Assembly (NCBI RefSeq): GCF_014653695.1 | Contig: NZ_BNAR01000015.1 | Location: 62,001 to 126,000 of the forward strand | Length of the DNA: 64,000 nucleotides | Source of the DNA: Lentzea cavernae | GTDB lineage: Bacteria; Actinomycetota; Actinomycetes; Mycobacteriales; Pseudonocardiaceae | Direction of reading: 5' to 3' | Shown here: piece by piece, positions 60,385 through 64,000 of the stretch | Numbering within the stretch: position 1 is the stretch's first letter | Layout: each line of letters opens with the position of its first letter | Program-made: the position numbers and the translations under genes | Notes under the pieces: generated by a model | The model's input: only the letters and a program-made list of their open reading frames with translations | What the model was told of the DNA's origin: nothing | Database searches by the model: none

Positions 60385-60407
60385 GGGGGCCCTTGCCACA
60401 AGACCCC
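60385..60407 (+). promoter_or_regulatory. Rifamycin-associated-element-like sequence upstream of helD
   Basis: GGGGGCC-CTTGC-CA-CAAG-ACCCC resembles the RAE, a G-rich inverted element with a CTTGC-NN-CAAG core found before rifamycin-response genes in actinobacteria (consensus from memory). A -10-like TATAGC precedes it at 60375-60380. Confidence 0.62.
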
Positions 60408-60463
60408 GTGCATCGTTCACACTCATCGCCTCAAGCCAGAAAACCAGGCGCACTGGGGAGCAC

Positions 60464-62641
60464 GTGGGTTACGAAGAAGAACTGCAGTCCGAGCGCGACT
60501 ACGTGGCCGGTCTCTACGCACGGCTCGATGGCGACCGTGCGCGTGTGAAGGCGGCGTACCTGTCCGCGCTGGGTGGCACCGGCGAGACCGCGATGGAACG
60601 CGACAACGAGGTGCGCGCCCGGCACCGCGAGATGAAGCGCCTGAACGTGGCCGACTACGGCCTGTGCTTCGGGCGGCTCGACGGTGTCGACGGGAGCATC
60701 TCCTACGTCGGCAGGATCGGTCTGTTCGACGAGTTCGACGACTTCGAACCGTTGCTGCTCGACTGGCGGGCGCCGGCGGCGCGGCCGTTCTACACCGCCA
60801 CGGGTGCCAACGCCGAGGGCATGCGCCGGCGGCGCCAGTTCCTCACGCGCCGCCGTTCGGTGGCCGGGTTCACCGACGAGGTGTTCGGCAAGCTCGGCGA
60901 GGAGCAGGGTGACGTCGCCCTGCTGGAGGCGTTGAACGCGCCGCGCGGCGCGGGCATGCGCGACATCGTGGCGACGATCCAGTCCGAACAGGACGCGATC
61001 ATCCGGCTCGACCACCCCGGCGTGCTGGTGATCGAGGGCGGTCCCGGCACCGGCAAGACGGTCGTGGCGCTGCACCGCGTCGCCTACCTGATGTACACGC
61101 AACGAGAGCGCATGGAACGCCACGGCGTGCTCGTCGTGGGTCCGAACCCGGCGTTCCTCAACCACATCAGCCGTGTGCTGCCGTCGCTCGGTGAGTCGGA
61201 CGTCGTGTTCTCGACCGCCGGCAACCTGTTGCCGGGCCTGTCCGCGACCGCCGAGGACGCCCCGGACGTCGCGCGGATCAAGGGGGCGCGCGCGATGGTG
61301 GACGTGCTGAAGGCGGCCGTCGCGGCACGGCAGCGCGTCCCCGAGGACCCGATCCCGATCGGCATGAAGGACGTCGTCGTCGAGATCGGCGCGGACGTCG
61401 CCGAGTGGGCCCGCCAGGAGGCGCGGGACAGCGGCCTGCCGCACAACGAGGCGCGCGCGGTGTTCCGCGAGATCGTCACGTACGTCCTGACCGAGCGGGC
61501 GATCGGCCGGATCGGCAAGGGCTGGATGTCCCGGTCGGACAAGCAGGCCTGGGAGGAGATGCGGACCGGCTTGGTCAAGGACCTCGCCGACGACGAGGCG
61601 TTCATCGCGGCGATCGACTCCCTGTGGCCGATCATGACGCCGTTCGAGCTGCTGAGCGCGCTCTACGCGTCACCGGAGCAGCTCGCGGCGGCGGGCGCCG
61701 ACCCGTCGCTGCGGCGCGCCGAGGACGAGCCGTGGACGATCTCGGACGTGCCGCTGCTCGACGAGCTGCACGACCTGCTCGGCAAGGACGGCCGGGAGCA
61801 GGCCGAGGACCAGGCCGCGGCGGCCGAACGCGCGTCCGAGGCCCGGTACGCGGCCGAGGTGCTCGACAGCATGGTCGGCCGCTTCGACCACATGGACGAC
61901 GAGGACCACCTCTTCGCCTCGGACATGCTGGAGGCCGACGACCTGGCCGAGCGCTTCGAGCAGCACGACCAGCGCACGCTCGTCGAACGCGCCCTCGCGG
62001 ACCGCGGCTGGACCTACCGGCACGTGGTGGTGGACGAGGCGCAGGAACTGTCCGAAATGGACTGGCGCGTCCTGATGCGCCGCTGCCCCGGCCGTTCCTT
62101 CACGGTCGTGGGCGACCTGGCGCAGCGCCGTGCCCCGGCGGGCGCCACGTCGTGGGGCCAGATGCTGGACCCGTACGTGCCTGGCCGCTGGGAGTACCGG
62201 TCGCTGACGGTCAACTACCGCACGCCGGCGGAGATCATGGCCGTCGCAGCGCAGGTGCTCGCCGAGTTCGCACCGGACGTCCGCGCGCCGGAATCCGTGC
62301 GCGCCAACGGTGTCCAGCCGTGGTCGCGGCAGCTGACCGAGGACGAGCTGCCGGCCGCCGTCGAGGAGTTCACGAAGCTCGAGGCGGAACTCGAGGGAAC
62401 GAGCGTCGTGATCGGGCCGCCCGGCGTCCCCGGCACGGTGCCCGCCTCGGAGACCAAGGGCCTGGAGTACGACTCGGTGCTCGTCGTCGCGCCGGAACGG
62501 ATCCTGGCCGACGGACCGCGCGGCGCGGCGGAGCTCTACGTGGCGCTCACCCGTGCCACGCAACGGCTCGGCGTGCTGCACCACAACCCGTTGCCGGCCG
62601 CTTTGTCCGGCCTGACCGAGACGGTGCGCACACCTGGTTAA
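60464..62641 (+). CDS. helD: HelD-like RNA polymerase-associated ATPase/helicase
   Basis: A 725-residue UvrD/Rep-like P-loop protein of the HelD group. The N-terminal coiled-coil arm (E-E-L-Q-S-E-R-D-Y-V-A-G-L-Y-A-R-L) inserts into RNA polymerase in known structures. Walker A G-G-P-G-T-G-K-T (192-199), V-V-V-D-E-A-Q-E-L (motif II), E-T-K-G-L-E-Y-D (motif V) and Y-V-A-L-T-R-A-T (motif VI) follow. HelD removes stalled or rifamycin-bound polymerase and can confer rifampicin tolerance. GTG 60464 has GGGGAG just upstream. The RAE-like element upstream supports antibiotic-induced expression. Confidence 0.9.
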   Translation: MGYEEELQSERDYVAGLYARLDGDRARVKAAYLSALGGTGETAMERDNEVRARHREMKRLNVADYGLCFGRLDGVDGSISYVGRIGLFDEFDDFEPLLLDWRAPAARPFYTATGANAEGMRRRRQFLTRRRSVAGFTDEVFGKLGEEQGDVALLEALNAPRGAGMRDIVATIQSEQDAIIRLDHPGVLVIEGGPGTGKTVVALHRVAYLMYTQRERMERHGVLVVGPNPAFLNHISRVLPSLGESDVVFSTAGNLLPGLSATAEDAPDVARIKGARAMVDVLKAAVAARQRVPEDPIPIGMKDVVVEIGADVAEWARQEARDSGLPHNEARAVFREIVTYVLTERAIGRIGKGWMSRSDKQAWEEMRTGLVKDLADDEAFIAAIDSLWPIMTPFELLSALYASPEQLAAAGADPSLRRAEDEPWTISDVPLLDELHDLLGKDGREQAEDQAAAAERASEARYAAEVLDSMVGRFDHMDDEDHLFASDMLEADDLAERFEQHDQRTLVERALADRGWTYRHVVVDEAQELSEMDWRVLMRRCPGRSFTVVGDLAQRRAPAGATSWGQMLDPYVPGRWEYRSLTVNYRTPAEIMAVAAQVLAEFAPDVRAPESVRANGVQPWSRQLTEDELPAAVEEFTKLEAELEGTSVVIGPPGVPGTVPASETKGLEYDSVLVVAPERILADGPRGAAELYVALTRATQRLGVLHHNPLPAALSGLTETVRTPG

Positions 62642-62683
62642 TTCGGTGGGTGCAGGCCTCTGACCAGCTCTAAAGTGCGGCCC

Positions 62684-63478
62684 GTGACCACACCACCTGG
62701 CAGACCCGAGGAGCCGGAGAACCCGTGGGCCGCGCCCGCGGGCCCGGCCCACGGGTCGGCGCCGAACCCGCACGACGCCATGTACGGCCCCGTCGACCCC
62801 AACCCGTTCGGGGCGTACTCGGGCCCGGCGCCGCAGTACCCGCAGCAGCAGTGGGACGGCCCCCGCCCGACCCTGCACGTCGCACCGCAACGGTCTTCGC
62901 GCACCGGGCTGCTGATCAGCCTCGGCGTGCTCGTGGTCGTGGTCGCGATCGGCGCCGCGATGCTGTGGTTCGTGCGCAAGGACGACATGAAGTTCGGCAG
63001 CGGGGTCGCCGCGACCACCACGGCGGCCCCCACCACGACGACCACCGTGAAGCCGAAGCCGTTCGCGGAGATCGGCGACTGCGTGCTGCTCGGCGGCGGG
63101 TCGTTCAACCCGAAGTTCGAGAAGACCCCGTGCGCCGAGAACAAGCACAACTACGTCGTCACCAAGATGCCGGCCACCTCCACCGAGGAGTGCGGCGAGA
63201 CCAAGGACGGCTACGTCAAGTACACCAGGGGTGCGAGCGTCAACGTGTGCATGGCGCCGGTGTTCGTCGACGGCGAGTGCTACGACTTCACCCTCGCGTC
63301 ACTGCAGGCGGAGTTCCCGAAGAAGGCGTGCGGCGGCTACATGGTCGTGAAGGCGAAGGTGATCGCCGGCACCGCGGACAAGGCGGCGTGCGGGCAGGAC
63401 GAGCGGCTGGCCCTGGCGCTGGCGTACCCGGAGATCAAGACGACCTACTGCCTGACCCACACGTTCACGATCGGCTGA
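62684..63478 (+). CDS. LppU/SCO3897-like membrane protein, copy 1
   Basis: A 264-residue protein. A Pro/Gly-rich cytoplasmic N-terminus is followed by one TM helix (about 80-100), a Thr linker and a Cys-rich exterior domain of the LppU/SCO3897 type (I-G-D-C-V-L-L-G-G, T-P-C-A-E-N-K-H-N-Y-V-V, V-C-M-A-P-V-F-V-D-G-E-C-Y-D-F). GTG 62684 is preferred to GTG 62675 because it gives M-T-T-P-P, matching the paralog downstream. Function unknown. Confidence 0.82.
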   Translation: MTTPPGRPEEPENPWAAPAGPAHGSAPNPHDAMYGPVDPNPFGAYSGPAPQYPQQQWDGPRPTLHVAPQRSSRTGLLISLGVLVVVVAIGAAMLWFVRKDDMKFGSGVAATTTAAPTTTTTVKPKPFAEIGDCVLLGGGSFNPKFEKTPCAENKHNYVVTKMPATSTEECGETKDGYVKYTRGASVNVCMAPVFVDGECYDFTLASLQAEFPKKACGGYMVVKAKVIAGTADKAACGQDERLALALAYPEIKTTYCLTHTFTIG

Positions 63479-63580
63479 CAGCCCGGCGGTCCGGTGCCGG
63501 TTAGGATGAGCCGAAGTCTGGGGGGACTGCTCGCGTCGGCCAGACGACCACATCCGCGTCCGAGCCGCACCGGGGGTTCC

Positions 63581-64000
63581 ATGACAACTCCGCCCGAGCC
63601 GACCCACGCCGCTCCCATCGTCCCTCCACAGAGGACTTCCCGGGTCGGCCTGGTGATCGTCGGCTGCCTCGGCGTCCTGCTGGTGGGGTCGCTGTTGACG
63701 GTCTTCTTCCTGTTCCCGGACACCCGCGCCTCCAGCCCCGCGGTCGGCGACTGCGTGAAGCTGACCGGCGTGGAGACCAACATGAAGTACGAGAAGGTCT
63801 CCTGCGACGGCAAGCTGCACAACTACGTCGTGAGCAAGGTGATGGGCGTCCTGGACATGAAGTGCGGCGAAGACCCGGACTCCTACACGACCTACACCGG
63901 CCACGACGGCGAGGAGCTGTGCCTGATCCCGGTCTTCTTCGACGGGGAGTGCCACGACTTCGTGCTCGCCTCGCTCACCGCCGAGAACAAGGCGGTGGAC
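63581..64000 (+). CDS. LppU/SCO3897-like membrane protein, copy 2 (cut by window edge)
   Basis: The first 140 residues of a paralog: M-T-T-P-P-E-P start, one TM helix (about 19-44), then V-G-D-C-V-K-L, S-C-D-G-K-L-H-N-Y-V-V-S-K-V, C-L-I-P-V-F-F-D-G-E-C-H-D-F. It lacks the long Thr linker and shares the Cys spacing of copy 1. The 3' end lies outside the window. Confidence 0.82.
   Translation, partial: MTTPPEPTHAAPIVPPQRTSRVGLVIVGCLGVLLVGSLLTVFFLFPDTRASSPAVGDCVKLTGVETNMKYEKVSCDGKLHNYVVSKVMGVLDMKCGEDPDSYTTYTGHDGEELCLIPVFFDGECHDFVLASLTAENKAVD

Overview
The window is high-GC actinobacterial chromosome, most likely a filamentous member of the Pseudonocardiales (Lentzea/Saccharothrix/Actinosynnema-like; the genus is inference). 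The evidence is RbpA, WhiA, a complete ergothioneine operon egtABCD, LppU/SCO3897-type secreted proteins, an XRE-DUF5753/DUF397 pair, DUF4360 secreted proteins, and dense high-GC3 coding with many ATGA/GTGA stop-start overlaps. No tRNA, rRNA, CRISPR, phage or transposase gene was recognised.

Layout. 0-8.3 kb: end of a response regulator, two tandem secreted DUF4360 proteins, an orphan NarL-class histidine kinase, a secreted TIM-barrel hydrolase-like gene divergent from a TetR regulator over a clean palindrome, and a Ser/Thr kinase coupled to a membrane protein with a divergent Thr-rich surface protein. 8.3-21.3 kb: the conserved core uvrC-rapZ-yvcK-whiA and gap-pgk-tpiA-secG-rbpA on the minus strand. 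This core is interrupted by a 3.5-kb insertion holding an epimerase and an AfsR/LuxR-type ATPase regulator whose frame breaks exactly in the Walker A motif. 21.3-27.2 kb: an accessory region with two Rieske lipoproteins, an XRE/TPR regulator coupled to a SLOG-domain protein, an unknown divergent gene, a large palindromic element, C-rich repeats, a membrane/coiled-coil gene pair and a one-domain S1 protein.

27-39.6 kb: WYL regulator plus sigma factor, Tat-exported phosphoesterase with a LamG-like end, TauE permease, two duplicated secreted tripeptidyl aminopeptidases with duplicated promoter regions, and egtABCD. 39.6-50 kb: a modular CBM-CBM-FN3-FN3-PQQ sugar dehydrogenase, an AcnR-like TetR regulator with a cytochrome P450, a POT peptide transporter, and small housekeeping/regulatory genes. 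50-52.3 kb: a TetR/hydrolase pair and a two-gene toxin-immunity module, a DddA/SCP1.201-like DNA deaminase with an Imm1 protein. This module sits directly beyond yebC, where many actinobacteria carry ruvC. 52.3-64 kb: yebC-pdxT (without pdxS), DUF1963, amino-acid permease, Cys/Met PLP enzyme with divergent Lrp regulator, AzlCD exporter with divergent XRE-cupin regulator, a HelD helicase behind a rifamycin-associated-element-like sequence, and two LppU-like proteins, the second cut by the window edge.

Themes. Peptide and amino-acid turnover is well represented (two secreted aminopeptidases, POT transporter, amino-acid permease, AzlCD, Cys/Met lyase). Many small regulators sit divergently from their probable targets over visible palindromes. 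The most interesting accessory content is the deaminase/Imm1 pair, the XRE-SLOG cluster with its palindrome and nearby 144-bp hairpin element, and the HelD/RAE-like antibiotic-response locus.
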